This document shows positions 1-8,534 of a stretch of 64,000 nt of DNA, piece after piece. A model generated the notes under the pieces. That model worked only from the letters and a program-made list of their open reading frames with translations. It searched no databases and had not been told where the DNA came from. The stretch is from Thauera sp. JM12B12 (GTDB lineage: Bacteria > Pseudomonadota > Gammaproteobacteria > Burkholderiales > Rhodocyclaceae). The translations under genes and the position numbers were made by a program. The stretch is taken from contig NZ_CP154859.1 in the NCBI RefSeq assembly GCF_039614725.1, positions 4,030,001-4,094,000 on the forward strand, given 5' to 3'. The number at the start of each line of letters is the position of its first letter. Positions within the stretch are counted from its first letter, which is position 1.

Positions 1-1536
1 GATCTGCGCAGCGGCCAGCTCGAGTCGATCACGCACTCGATGCAGGGCCTGGAGACGGGCAACCTGAGCCCCGAGCATTACCTCGACAAGTTCATGCGCA
101 TGATGAGCCCGGGCGCGGAAGGCTCGACCCTGAACCAGGCTGCCGCGCTGCTCGGCCCCGAGTACCCGCAGTTCGCCACACCGCTCGAGGCTTCCGCGGG
201 CGCGGCCTTGCTGGTACCGGAAGAGCATGTGGCCGTGGTGCGCGCTGCGGTCGAGACCCTGGTGTCGACCGGCAACCTGAGCCGCGCCGCATTCGCCAGC
301 GAGATCGAGCGCCGCGTATCGGCCGCCCCCTCGCGCATGGATGCGGGCGCGCGCGCGCTCATCGATGCCTCGCTCGCCGCCGAACCGATCACCCATGGCG
401 GCACCACCTACACCAGCTGGGACCAGGTACGCACGTTGCGGAGCCAGACCCGGGCGTACCGCGACATCCGCGCCCAGCTGACGGCAAGGTTGCGCGCACG
501 CGCGCTCGGCGGCAACCTGCGCGCCGCCGCAGCGGGCAGCGCCGACGCCCTGCTGCGCTCCGCCTGGCGCGAGCGCGCCGCTGCTGCGCCGCTCGCGCCG
601 ATGTTCGACGCGCTCATGCACAACGCACCGGTCGGCGAGGGGGAAGCCGCGATACGCAACTGGCAGCAGCTCGAAGCCCTGTTGCTTTCGGGCGACGCCG
701 ATGCCGCCGCCCGCGCCCAGGTCGCATTCGGCGAGATCGCCCAGCGCGCCAGCGCTCGCGTGCTGCCGGCGCGCGCCACGCTCGCCTCGGTGCTCGCACT
801 GCAGCGTCTCAACATGCAGGCGGTCTCGCGCCTGCAGCGCAACACCCTGTTCCCGCCCGAAGTGGTCGAGTACCACCGCTTGGTTGCCAACGGCGTCGCC
901 CACGACGAGGCACTCAACACCGTCGCGCGCGGCAATGCCGTGCGTGCTGCCCGCATCAGCGGCGCCCTGAGTGCGCTGACCGAGTCGGGGCGGCTGATCT
1001 ATCACGGTCTGGAGGGCGATCTCGACGCGGGCATGGTGGCCACCGGCGCCTTCAACGTCGCCACCTCGGTGCCTGTCGGCTATGGCGGCGCCTGGCTGGA
1101 AACCCGCGCGGGGATCGGCCTTTCGAACTGGGCCACGCGCGGGCTCGGCCCCGGCCAGACCGCCGGCATGGCAAGCACGGGCACCGCGCTCGGCGGTCGC
1201 CTGTTCGTGTCCACCGGCATCGGTGCGGTGGCCGCCCCCGTCATCTCGCTCGGCTCGATGGCCTTCCAGGAGACCTTCCTCGATGCCGACTACACCCGTA
1301 TCGACTACTACGCCACCGGCGCGCGCACCGCGGTCGCGGGCGGCGGCGGCGCGCTGGCAGCCGGCGCGGCAGGCGCTGCGATCGGATCGGGAGCGCCCGT
1401 GCTCGGAACGGCGATCGGCTTCCTTGTCGGCTTCGGCGGCTACCTGCTGGTCGACGCGATCTGGGGGGACGACATCGAACAGGCGGTGCGTGAGCACATG
1501 GGCGAGTCGGGCTGCACCGAGGGGGCTGCGGACTGA
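1..1536 (+). CDS. Uncharacterised glycine-rich protein, 5' end outside window
   Basis: The reading frame is open from base 1, so the gene begins upstream; the first internal ATG is at 40. At least 511 residues are visible. The first two thirds are alanine- and arginine-rich, helical-looking and soluble. The last ~150 residues are rich in glycine and alanine, with two hydrophobic small-residue stretches (codons near 1330-1400 and 1405-1460) resembling glycine zippers, then an acidic tail ending EGAAD. No enzyme motif is recognised. It lies 118 bases before the DUF4157 protein on the same strand, so it could be cargo or a membrane-active partner of that gene. Family unknown; function not assigned. 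Confidence 0.6.
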   Translation, partial: DLRSGQLESITHSMQGLETGNLSPEHYLDKFMRMMSPGAEGSTLNQAAALLGPEYPQFATPLEASAGAALLVPEEHVAVVRAAVETLVSTGNLSRAAFASEIERRVSAAPSRMDAGARALIDASLAAEPITHGGTTYTSWDQVRTLRSQTRAYRDIRAQLTARLRARALGGNLRAAAAGSADALLRSAWRERAAAAPLAPMFDALMHNAPVGEGEAAIRNWQQLEALLLSGDADAAARAQVAFGEIAQRASARVLPARATLASVLALQRLNMQAVSRLQRNTLFPPEVVEYHRLVANGVAHDEALNTVARGNAVRAARISGALSALTESGRLIYHGLEGDLDAGMVATGAFNVATSVPVGYGGAWLETRAGIGLSNWATRGLGPGQTAGMASTGTALGGRLFVSTGIGAVAAPVISLGSMAFQETFLDADYTRIDYYATGARTAVAGGGGALAAGAAGAAIGSGAPVLGTAIGFLVGFGGYLLVDAIWGDDIEQAVREHMGESGCTEGAAD

Positions 1537-1654
1537 GCGCGGGCGGACGTGCTCCGCCGGGCGTGCCGCGCGCGAGACAGCCGATCGGGCGCGCGCGGAC
1601 TATGCTTCAGACGAGGGCGGCGCCGGCAGCGAGGCGGCACCGCGAGGAGGTCGA

Positions 1655-3589
1655 ATGGAACTTGCCACACTGGCCAGGGGGCGACGGATCGAGCGCGCGC
1701 CCGTGCAGCCCGCGGCGGACCGCGTGCCCACGGCGGGGATGCCGCGCTTTCTGGCGGGGCGTGGGCTGAGGGTCTCGCAGCCGCAGGATGCAAGCGAGCT
1801 GCGCGCCGAGCGGCTTGCAGACGAAGTGATGTCGGCTGCGCCCTGCCCGGGGTGCAGCCCGGCGGCGCCTTGCACCGCCTGTGCGCACGGGATCATGCGT
1901 GCAGCCGAGGCCGGAGCCCCCTCCCCCGCGGCCTCGGCGGCCGACAGCCAGCCGGCGCTGCCGGCACTGAGCGCGGGCACGCCGCTCGATGCGCAGGCGC
2001 GGGGCTTCTTCGAGCCGCGCTTCGGGGCCGATCTCGGCGCCGTGCGCGTCCATACCAGCGCCGAGGACGGCCAGCTCGCGCGCGGCCTGGCAGCGCGGGC
2101 GTTCACGGTGGGCAGCGACATCGTGTTCGCGCCCGGACGGTATGAGCCCGGCTCGCACGCGGGCCGACGCCTGCTCGCGCACGAACTCGCGCATGTGGTC
2201 GATGGCAGCGCGGGACACATGATCGCGCGCGCGCCGGATGCCGATGCAGGGGTTGCAGATGGCGGTCCGCTCGCCGCCGGCGCGGCGCCCACGCCGGCGG
2301 ATGCGGGCGTTCCGCTGCCGGCGGGCGTTCCCGCCGCACCCGCGCCGCCGCTCTTCGGCGGACTGTTCGGCGACTGCGCAAGCGAGGAAGAAGGGCGCCG
2401 GCGCGACGCATTCGCGCTGCGCCACCTGCGCGTCGAGCGCAACATCCCCTCGACCACCTTCGGCATGTTCGACGCCGACTACTTTCCGCTCATCGGCCTG
2501 ATGCCGGTCACCGTCAAGATCCGCTTCGAGTTCGTCTCGGCCGACAACGCGCCGGGCGGCTTCAACCTGCTGCAACGCCTGCTGGCCGGGGAGGACCTGA
2601 GCCGCTTCTTCTGGAACGACACCGAGAAGACGGATTTCAAACGCGACTTCATCGGCCGCGTGACGAGCCGCTGGAGCGGCCGCCATCTGATCCGTTCGAC
2701 CAAGCCGTGCTGGGGCTTCCGGGCCCTGCCGCTGGTCAGCGCGCAGGAGACCGCCGACGCGAGCGACGCGCACTACGTCGCCACCGTACACAAGAGCCCC
2801 GGGCCCGGGATCGACTACAAGTCGGCCGTGAACGACCCCGACGTCGCCCACCCCGAGCGGCCGGGCACGGCCGACCTCTACCAGTCGGACGTGCGCGAGG
2901 AAGCCGACTTCAACAGTACGCAGGTGGCCACCGCCGAGCGCCAGCGCCTCGAGAGCGCACTCGCGGCAGCAGGCGCCTCGCCCGTGCTGTTCGACCCGGA
3001 TTCCGACCGCATCCGGCCGGCCGCCGTCCCCAGCCTCACCGCCTTCGCCGATGCGCTCAAGGGCCGGAATCCGTCCGACCCGATGATTCCGCTGCATGTC
3101 GACGGTTTCGCCAGCGCCGAAGGCGGCCTGCGCCACAACGAGGACCTGGCCGAACGTCGCGCGCTGGCCGTGCGCGCCTTCCTCGCATCGCTCGGCGTGA
3201 CGCATCCGATCGGCGTGCTGGGCGGCGGGCCGGTCGGCGTGCCCGGCGATGCCAGCCAGCGCCGAGCGGTGATCAGCGTCGACCACGCCTTCGAGACCAG
3301 CTACGCGAGCAACCGCTACTCGGTCGGTGAGCACGAGTTCGGACACATGCTCGGCCTGCCCGACGAATACCAGAACAACACCACGGGCACCCTGGGCGCA
3401 CAACAGACGCTCTATTCCGGACTGGTCGCCTCGGCGGGCGTGCCCGGCCCGGCCGTGTGGGGCGCCGACACGGCAAGTCAGATGTCCAATGGCATCGACG
3501 TGCTGCCGCGGCATTACGTGACCCTGTGGGAAGCCCTGGGCCGCATGACCAGCCCCGACATCACCCAGTCCGAGTGGAGCCTGAGTTGA
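1655..3589 (+). CDS. DUF4157 (eCIS core) protein with OmpA-like region and metzincin-type zinc site
   Basis: 644 residues from the ATG at 1655, chosen because AGGAGG at 1645-1650 lies just upstream; the frame is open further upstream but without a better site. Near residues 66-75 is a Cys pair segment (CPGC, CTAC). Residues ~110-183 form a DUF4157 domain with VRVHTS, FTVGSDIVFAPG and HELAHVVD. This domain typically marks proteins linked to extracellular contractile injection systems. Residues ~445-530 resemble an OmpA-like fold (FDPDSDRI, then ERRALAVRAFL). HEFGHMLGLPD starts at residue 560 and matches the metzincin pattern HExxHxxGxxH/D, so a secreted or delivered zinc protease is likely. 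No Sec signal peptide is evident. Substrate unknown; the cargo role is inference. Confidence 0.8.
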   Translation: MELATLARGRRIERAPVQPAADRVPTAGMPRFLAGRGLRVSQPQDASELRAERLADEVMSAAPCPGCSPAAPCTACAHGIMRAAEAGAPSPAASAADSQPALPALSAGTPLDAQARGFFEPRFGADLGAVRVHTSAEDGQLARGLAARAFTVGSDIVFAPGRYEPGSHAGRRLLAHELAHVVDGSAGHMIARAPDADAGVADGGPLAAGAAPTPADAGVPLPAGVPAAPAPPLFGGLFGDCASEEEGRRRDAFALRHLRVERNIPSTTFGMFDADYFPLIGLMPVTVKIRFEFVSADNAPGGFNLLQRLLAGEDLSRFFWNDTEKTDFKRDFIGRVTSRWSGRHLIRSTKPCWGFRALPLVSAQETADASDAHYVATVHKSPGPGIDYKSAVNDPDVAHPERPGTADLYQSDVREEADFNSTQVATAERQRLESALAAAGASPVLFDPDSDRIRPAAVPSLTAFADALKGRNPSDPMIPLHVDGFASAEGGLRHNEDLAERRALAVRAFLASLGVTHPIGVLGGGPVGVPGDASQRRAVISVDHAFETSYASNRYSVGEHEFGHMLGLPDEYQNNTTGTLGAQQTLYSGLVASAGVPGPAVWGADTASQMSNGIDVLPRHYVTLWEALGRMTSPDITQSEWSLS

Positions 3590-4023
3590 CCGCCCCGGCA
3601 TCGCTGCCGCCCGCGCTGGTGACCTTCCAGCGCATCCAGGCCATCACCTGCCGCGGCAACCTGCGGATCCGCGTGCTTGCCGACGGCGCGCTCTACGCCC
3701 AGGTCGAGCGCGGCAACTGCGCGCGCGGCGAGGACTGGAGCGGTCCGTGGCCCGCAAGCGCTGCACGCGTGCTGTCTGATGCGGAGCTGCGCGCGCTCCT
3801 CGGCCTGCTCGAGCGTCCCGCCTTCTTCGCGCTGCCGGCGCAGGTCTCTGCCCCGGGCCGCGACGGCTATCGCGACGAGATCGCGCTCGCGCTCGGGGCT
3901 CGCCGGCACCGGGTGGTGGTGGAGCGGACAACGCCCCCGCCCGCCTTCGCCGTCCTGCGCGATCACCTGCTGCAGCTCGCCGCCCCACACCTCGAGGGCA
4001 ATCCGCCGCCCGACGCCACTTGA
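3586..4023 (+). CDS. Hypothetical protein, ~145 residues
   Basis: The frame is open from upstream; the best start is TTG at 3586, whose last two bases overlap the TGA of the preceding gene, with GTG at 3619 as alternative. The product is a small soluble protein beginning around VTFQRIQAITCRGNLRIRVL, with alternating charged and hydrophobic segments and no signal peptide or membrane segment. I do not recognise the family. The stop-start overlap with the DUF4157 metalloprotease-like gene implies translational coupling, so it may be an accessory, chaperone or immunity protein for that product; this is inference from position only. Confidence 0.6.
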   Translation: MTAPASLPPALVTFQRIQAITCRGNLRIRVLADGALYAQVERGNCARGEDWSGPWPASAARVLSDAELRALLGLLERPAFFALPAQVSAPGRDGYRDEIALALGARRHRVVVERTTPPPAFAVLRDHLLQLAAPHLEGNPPPDAT

Positions 4024-4055
4024 CGTAAACGTTCGACATGTAACGTCATTTGACG
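4020..4055. promoter_or_regulatory. Inverted repeat TGACGT...ACGTCA before sigma-54 activator
   Basis: TGACGT at 4021-4026 and ACGTCA at 4043-4048 form an inverted repeat, and TTGACG occurs as a direct repeat at 4020-4025 and 4050-4055. It lies in the 174-base gap upstream of the activator gene and could be an operator; no -24/-12 promoter was found here. Confidence 0.3.
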
Positions 4056-4197
4056 CCTCCGCTCGAGTCAACCAGATTGAAGCACGCGCGGTGCATGCAG
4101 CGCATCCGCATCGCGTATCCATAACGACTCGACCGCAGACCGCTCGCAGCCTGGCTTCGAGCGAAGCGGCGCAACGCCCGGAGGGAGGAGGCAGAAG

Positions 4198-5253
4198 ATG
4201 ATCCTGGGCTCGGCACGCAAGCCCGCGGCCCCTTCAGCCGCAGTGGGACGAACGGAGACGCGCGCGGCCGAACTGGACGACTTCGGCCTGCTCGGCCGCG
4301 CGCCCTGCTTTGCCGCCGCGATGGATCTGGTGCGGCGCTATGCCGGAACCAGCGCCCATGTGCTGATCCAGGGCGAGACCGGCACCGGCAAGGAACTGGC
4401 GGCGCGCGCCATGCACTACCTCGGGCCGCGCCGCTACAAGCCCTTCGTGCCGATCAACTGTGGCGCCCTGCCCGACAACCTGGTCGAGAACGAGCTGTTC
4501 GGCCATGCCCGCGGCGCCTTCACCGACGCACGCGAGAGCCAGCCCGGCGTTGTGGGCGACGCCGACGGCGGCACGCTGTTCCTGGACGAGATCGAATGCC
4601 TGTCGCACAAGGGCCAGGTGGCCCTGCTGCGCTTCCTGCAGGACGGGCACTACCGCCCGCTCGGCGGGCGCAGCCTGGTGCAGGCCGACGTGCGCGTGAT
4701 CGCCGCCAGCAACCGCGACTTCGAGGCCATGGTGCAGGAGGGCAGTTTCCGCCAGGACCTGTTCTATCGCCTCGCGATCATGTCGGTCACGCTGCCGCCG
4801 CTGCGCACGCGCGGCGAGGACGTGCTGCAGCTCATCGAGCACTTCCTGCAGCGCTTCGCGCGCCTGTACGAACGGCCGGCGCCCGTACTCGACGATCGGG
4901 CGCGACACCAGGCGCTGGCCTACGCCTGGCCCGGCAACATCCGCGAGCTCGAGAACGTGGTGCACCGCCAGTTCCTGCTCGCCGACGGCGGCGCGCTGCG
5001 CCTGGAGCTCGGTGTCGAGGACTGCGCGCACAGTGGCACGACGGTCGCCGCCCCCGAGGGGCTCGCCGACATGGACATGAAGACCGCCAAGGCCACCGTC
5101 ATCGCCCGCTTCGAGCGCGACTACCTCGAGCAGCTGATCGCCGCCACCGGCGGCAACGTGTCGGCCGCCGCCCAACGCGCGGGCAAGGAACGCCGCGCCT
5201 TCGGCAAGCTGCTCAAGAAATACGGCATCGAGCGCAACCGCTACGCAGGCTGA
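4198..5253 (+). CDS. Sigma-54-dependent transcriptional activator without sensor domain
   Basis: 351 residues; GGGAGGAGG about 7 bases before the ATG supports the start. The AAA+ domain fills residues ~30-270: Walker A GETGTGKE at 59-66, [10 protein letters not shown] around 102-111, and Walker [11 protein letters not shown] near 123-132. The C-terminal ~35 residues ([25 protein letters not shown]) are a Fis-type helix-turn-helix. There is no receiver, GAF or PAS domain, so the protein resembles PspF-like activators controlled by a partner protein or by its own expression. The sigma-54 contact loop reads GAFTDA rather than GAFTGA. It follows the DUF4157 block and may regulate it, but no sigma-54 promoter was located there. 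Confidence 0.88.
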   Translation: MILGSARKPAAPSAAVGRTETRAAELDDFGLLGRAPCFAAAMDLVRRYAGTSAHVLIQGETGTGKELAARAMHYLGPRRYKPFVPINCGALPDNLVENELFGHARGAFTDARESQPGVVGDADGGTLFLDEIECLSHKGQVALLRFLQDGHYRPLGGRSLVQADVRVIAASNRDFEAMVQEGSFRQDLFYRLAIMSVTLPPLRTRGEDVLQLIEHFLQRFARLYERPAPVLDDRARHQALAYAWPGNIRELENVVHRQFLLADGGALRLELGVEDCAHSGTTVAAPEGLADMDMKTAKATVIARFERDYLEQLIAATGGNVSAAAQRAGKERRAFGKLLKKYGIERNRYAG

Positions 5254-5417
5254 ACGGACCGGACGCCGGCGACTGTCGTCCTGCGGATCGCCGCCTGCCG
5301 TTAAACTCGGGGCTTTCGCCGCCTTCGCCGCTGCATCCGCGCCCTGCCGGCGGGTGCCGCGGAGGCCTCGCGCCCACGACCGGCCCGCACGCCGGCCCTC
5401 GAACGACGCCCTGCACG

Positions 5418-6518
5418 ATGCCGCCGAGCCCCGCTGCCACCCTGCCCCGCGCCCTCGCCCTCGCGTACGCGCTGCTGGTGGCCTATGCCTGCCTGCATCC
5501 GCTCACCGGCTGGCGCGACAGCGGGCTGCCACCGTTCGACTGGCTGTGGGCGCCATGGCCGAAGTACTTCATCCTCGAAGACTTCCTGTTCAACATCCTC
5601 GGCTACCTGCCGCTCGGCTTCCTCGTCGCGGCCGCGCTGCCGGGGAGCTGGGGTTTCGGACGGCGGGTGCTCGTGGCGACCCTGATCGGTGCGCTGCTGA
5701 GCCTGGGGCTCGAGAGCGCGCAGAACTTCCTGCCCACACGCATCGCCAGCAACCTCGACCTCGGCGGCAATGCCGCCGGCGCCCTCGTCGGCGCGCTGCT
5801 GGGTGCGCGCTGGAGCGGAGCCCTGTTCGGTCCGCTGGGTCAGCTGCAGCGCTGGCGGGCGCGCTATGTGATCGGCGGGGGCAGCGGCGAGGCCGGGCTG
5901 GTGCTGCTGGCGCTCTGGCTGCTGGGCCAGTTCAGCGCCACCGACCTGCTGTTCTCCAGCGGCGACCTGCGCAGCCTGCTCGACGTCCCGACCCCGCTGC
6001 CCTTCCGCGCCGACCGCTTCATCGCCTTCGACACCGCGCTGACCGCGAGCGCCCTGCTCGCAGTGGGCCTGTTCACCCGCTGCATGACGCGCGGCGCCAA
6101 CCCGCTGCCGGTGCTGCTCACGCTGGCGCTGGGCATCGGCGCCAAGACGCTGGCCACCTGGGCCTTCTTCACGCCTGCCGCGCCGCTGGCCTGGCTCACC
6201 CCCGGCGCCGAGCGCGGCCTCGCCATCGGCGCTGCGCTGCTGCTGCCCTGCCTGCTGCTGCCGCGGCTGGCCCAGCACGCGATTGCCGGCACGAGCCTGC
6301 TGTTGGCCACCGCGCTCGCCAACCTCATCCCCGAGAACCCCTACCTGCCCTACGACCGCCAGCTGGCGGCCTTCAGCAACGTGCTCAACTTCCACGGCCT
6401 CACCGGGCTGGTCGATGGCCTGTGGCCCTACGTCGCCCTGGCCTACCTGTCGGCGCTCGGCCTGTGGCGCGGCGAGCACCTCGGCGGACCGCCCTCGCGC
6501 CGCGGGCCGCGCCTATAA
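5418..6518 (+). CDS. VanZ-like family membrane protein
   Basis: 366 residues from the ATG at 5418. The N-terminal third matches the VanZ-like pattern: a first helix (ALALAYALLVAYACLHPLTGW), then EDFLFNILGYLPLGFL and a helix ending near GLESAQNFLPTRIASNLDLGGNAAGALVG. About nine to ten hydrophobic segments follow, so the C-terminal two thirds are also membrane-embedded. VanZ-like proteins are poorly characterised; teicoplanin resistance is known only for the namesake. No partner gene is evident. The start lies 164 bases after the sigma-54 activator; an in-frame extension upstream is low-complexity and rejected. Confidence 0.8.
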   Translation: MPPSPAATLPRALALAYALLVAYACLHPLTGWRDSGLPPFDWLWAPWPKYFILEDFLFNILGYLPLGFLVAAALPGSWGFGRRVLVATLIGALLSLGLESAQNFLPTRIASNLDLGGNAAGALVGALLGARWSGALFGPLGQLQRWRARYVIGGGSGEAGLVLLALWLLGQFSATDLLFSSGDLRSLLDVPTPLPFRADRFIAFDTALTASALLAVGLFTRCMTRGANPLPVLLTLALGIGAKTLATWAFFTPAAPLAWLTPGAERGLAIGAALLLPCLLLPRLAQHAIAGTSLLLATALANLIPENPYLPYDRQLAAFSNVLNFHGLTGLVDGLWPYVALAYLSALGLWRGEHLGGPPSRRGPRL

Positions 6519-6519
6519 T
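6514..6519 (+). promoter_or_regulatory. Candidate -10 element TATAAT
   Basis: TATAAT overlaps the stop codon of the VanZ-like gene, 56 bases before the ferredoxin-like gene. No convincing -35 box is visible at 16-18 bases upstream. Confidence 0.3.
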
Positions 6520-6574
6520 CCGGCCACCCGCACCCCCGCCCCGGTGGGCGGTGCCCCCACCCCCGGGAGCCCCC

Positions 6575-6898
6575 ATGAGCTACTTCAAGCACCACGTCTT
6601 CTTCTGCTGCAACCAGCGCGCCGCCGGCGAGTCCTGCTGCAACGACCATCAGGCAAGCGCGCTGCAGACCTACGCCAAGGAACGCACCGCCGCGCTCGGC
6701 CTCAAGGGCAAGGGCAGCGTGCGGGTGAACAAGGCGGGTTGCCTCGGACGCTGCGACGACGGCCCGGTGATCGTCGTCTATCCCGACAACGTCTGGTACA
6801 CCTACATCGACAAGGAAGACGTCGACGAGATCATCGACAGCCATCTGGTACATGGCCGTGTCGTCGAGCGCCTGCGCCTGCCGGAGGACGCCGCATGA
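6575..6898 (+). CDS. (2Fe-2S) ferredoxin, thioredoxin-like fold
   Basis: 107 residues. The pattern FFCCNQR...CCNDH near the N-terminus followed by NKAGCLGRCDDGPVIVVYPD is that of small thioredoxin-fold [2Fe-2S] ferredoxins, with the last two cysteines in GCLGRC. The YTYIDKEDVDEII tail is also typical. It is a soluble electron carrier; its redox partner is unknown. The stop overlaps the start of the alpha/beta hydrolase (ATGA), so the two are co-translated. The ATG is preceded by GGGAGCC; the longer upstream frame is a shadow of the VanZ-like gene. Confidence 0.85.
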   Translation: MSYFKHHVFFCCNQRAAGESCCNDHQASALQTYAKERTAALGLKGKGSVRVNKAGCLGRCDDGPVIVVYPDNVWYTYIDKEDVDEIIDSHLVHGRVVERLRLPEDAA

Positions 6899-7551
6899 GC
6901 CGCCCGCTGCCCACCGAAGCCGCCCTGCTACGCGGCCCTGCCGGCGCCATCGAGGTGCTGATCGACGCCCCGGAAGCCGTGAAGGGCATCGCGCTGGTCT
7001 GCCACCCGCACCCGCTGTTCGGCGGCGCCAACACCAACAAGGTCGCGCACACGCTGGCGCGCGCCTACCGCGACCTCGGCTTCGCGGTGATCCGGCCCAA
7101 CTTCCGCGGCGTCGGCAAGAGCGAGGGCGAGCACGACCACGGCGAGGGCGAGACCGAGGACATGCTGTCGGTGCTGAGCTGGGCCGAGTCGCGCTGGGGC
7201 GCGCTGCCGCTGGCGCTTGGCGGCTTCTCCTTCGGCGGCTACGTGCAGGTGCGCGTGGCCAACCGCCTCGCCGAGGGCATCGCGCCGCCGCGTCAGCTCG
7301 TGCTGGTGGGCATGGCCGCCGGCGACACCACCGGCAGCGGCCGCCGCTACGACACCCCGGCGCTGCCGAAGGGCATCCCCGCGCTGGTCATTCACGGCGA
7401 GAACGACGACACCGTGGCGCTCGCCAACGTGCTCGACTGGGCGCGCCCGCAGGAGCAGCCGGTCATCGTCATCCCCGGCGCCGACCACTTCTTCCACGGC
7501 AAGCTGCACCTGATCCGCGAGCTGATCGCGCGCAACGTCGCTCCTGCCTGA
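6895..7551 (+). CDS. Alpha/beta hydrolase
   Basis: 218 residues beginning at an ATG that overlaps the previous stop by four bases. It has the alpha/beta hydrolase layout: early CHPHPLFGGANTNKV, RPNFRGVGKSEG strand-loop, nucleophile elbow GGFSFGG (serine near residue 110), a likely acid in VIHGENDD, and the catalytic histidine in GADHFFHGKL. This matches a group of small bacterial hydrolases annotated as YcjY- or dienelactone hydrolase-like. The substrate is unknown. Co-translation with a [2Fe-2S] ferredoxin is seen in related bacteria by recollection, but the functional link is not established. Confidence 0.85.
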   Translation: MSRPLPTEAALLRGPAGAIEVLIDAPEAVKGIALVCHPHPLFGGANTNKVAHTLARAYRDLGFAVIRPNFRGVGKSEGEHDHGEGETEDMLSVLSWAESRWGALPLALGGFSFGGYVQVRVANRLAEGIAPPRQLVLVGMAAGDTTGSGRRYDTPALPKGIPALVIHGENDDTVALANVLDWARPQEQPVIVIPGADHFFHGKLHLIRELIARNVAPA

Positions 7552-7632
7552 GCCGCACCGACCGCTTTCCCTAATTTCGGGCGCGGCGCGCGCGGCGTAT
7601 CGTCTCCTGCACGCCACGGGAGACACGCCGCC

Positions 7633-8244
7633 ATGAAACTGCTCGCCTCGCTCACCAGCCCCTACGCACGCAAGATCCGCATCGTCCTCGACGAGAAGGG
7701 CTTGCCCTTCGAGCTCGTCGTCGACTCCCCCTGGGAGGCCAACACCCGCATCCCCGAGTTGAACCCACTCGGCAAGGTGCCCGTGCTGATCGCCGACAGC
7801 GGCGAGACCTTCTTCGACTCGCCGGTCATCGCCGGCTACCTCGAAACCCTCGACACCGCACCCGCGCTGCTGCCCGCCAGCGGCCTCGACGCCGTGCGCG
7901 TGCGCCAGACCGAGGCGCTGGCCGACGGCGTCACCGACGCCGCCGTCGCCGCGCTGCTCGAATCGCGCCGCCCCGACGGCGAGCGCAGCGACCGCGAGAT
8001 CACCCGCCAGAAGGACAAGATCGACCGCGGCCTCGCCGAGCTCGAGCGCCGCCTCGACGATCGCCACTGGTTCAACGGCAACGCCATGCAGCTCGGCGAC
8101 ATCGCCGCCGCCGTCGCCCTCGGCTACCTCGACCTGCGCTTCGCCGCTCTGGACTGGCGCGGGCGGCATCCGGGGCTGGTGCCGTTTGCGGAAAGGATGT
8201 TCGGGCGCGAGAGCTTCAAGCGCACGCAGCCGCCGGCGGGGTGA
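7633..8244 (+). CDS. Glutathione S-transferase family protein
   Basis: 203 residues. The N-terminal thioredoxin-like domain (MKLLASLTSPYARKIRI, then NPLGKVPVL and the glutathione-binding DSPVIAGYLE) is followed by an all-helical C-terminal domain from about residue 85. SPYARK places a serine at the usual activation position. It probably conjugates or reduces electrophiles with glutathione in the cytoplasm; the substrate cannot be told. It stands alone, with GGGAGACACGCCGCC before the ATG acting as a modest ribosome site. Confidence 0.87.
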   Translation: MKLLASLTSPYARKIRIVLDEKGLPFELVVDSPWEANTRIPELNPLGKVPVLIADSGETFFDSPVIAGYLETLDTAPALLPASGLDAVRVRQTEALADGVTDAAVAALLESRRPDGERSDREITRQKDKIDRGLAELERRLDDRHWFNGNAMQLGDIAAAVALGYLDLRFAALDWRGRHPGLVPFAERMFGRESFKRTQPPAG

Positions 8245-8255
8245 GGGCATGAGCC

Positions 8256-8273
8256 AATGAAAGACCTGACCTC
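8256..8273 (+). repeat. Dispersed 18-bp repeat, copy 1
   Basis: AATGAAAGACCTGACCTC differs at one base from the shared sequence AATGAAAGACCTGACCCC. Copy 2 is at 8876-8892 in the same orientation; copies 3 and 4 are inverted at 10164-10181 and 10210-10227. Confidence 0.7.
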
Positions 8274-8285
8274 AGGCTCACGCTG

Positions 8286-8534
8286 TCAGTAACGACACTG
8301 CGCGATCAGCAAGACTTCGCCCTCGACCGCATACACCAGCCGGTGGCGGTCATCGATGCGGCGCGACCCGAACTCCGCTAGCTGGTGCTTCAACGGCTCG
8401 GGCTTGCCGATGCCCGTGAAGGGATGCCGACGGATGTCCTCGATCAGCGTATTGATCTGCTTGAGCTGCTTGCGGTCGGTCTCGTGCCAGTAGAGGCAGT
8501 CCTCCCAGGCGTGATCCGAGAACCTAGACTGCAT
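8286..8534 (-). CDS. yoeB: YoeB-family toxin, C-terminally short by two residues
   Basis: 82 residues of the Txe/YoeB ribosome-dependent mRNA endonuclease family. KPEPLKH contains the residue matching E46 and DDRHRLVYAV the one matching R65 of E. coli YoeB. The E. coli protein ends CRYHY at residue 84; this one stops directly after CRY at residue 82, so H83 and Y84, part of the active site, are missing. The start overlaps the end of yefM by 11 bases. Loss of the histidine may weaken or abolish toxicity, unless the stop is a sequencing error. Co-transcribed with, and neutralised by, YefM. Confidence 0.85.
   Translation of the reverse strand: MQSRFSDHAWEDCLYWHETDRKQLKQINTLIEDIRRHPFTGIGKPEPLKHQLAEFGSRRIDDRHRLVYAVEGEVLLIAQCRY

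Noticed and set aside
1607..3601. 664-codon minus-strand ORF opposite the DUF4157 gene
   Set aside because: The plus strand has recognisable domains and a ribosome site; the antisense frame has neither.
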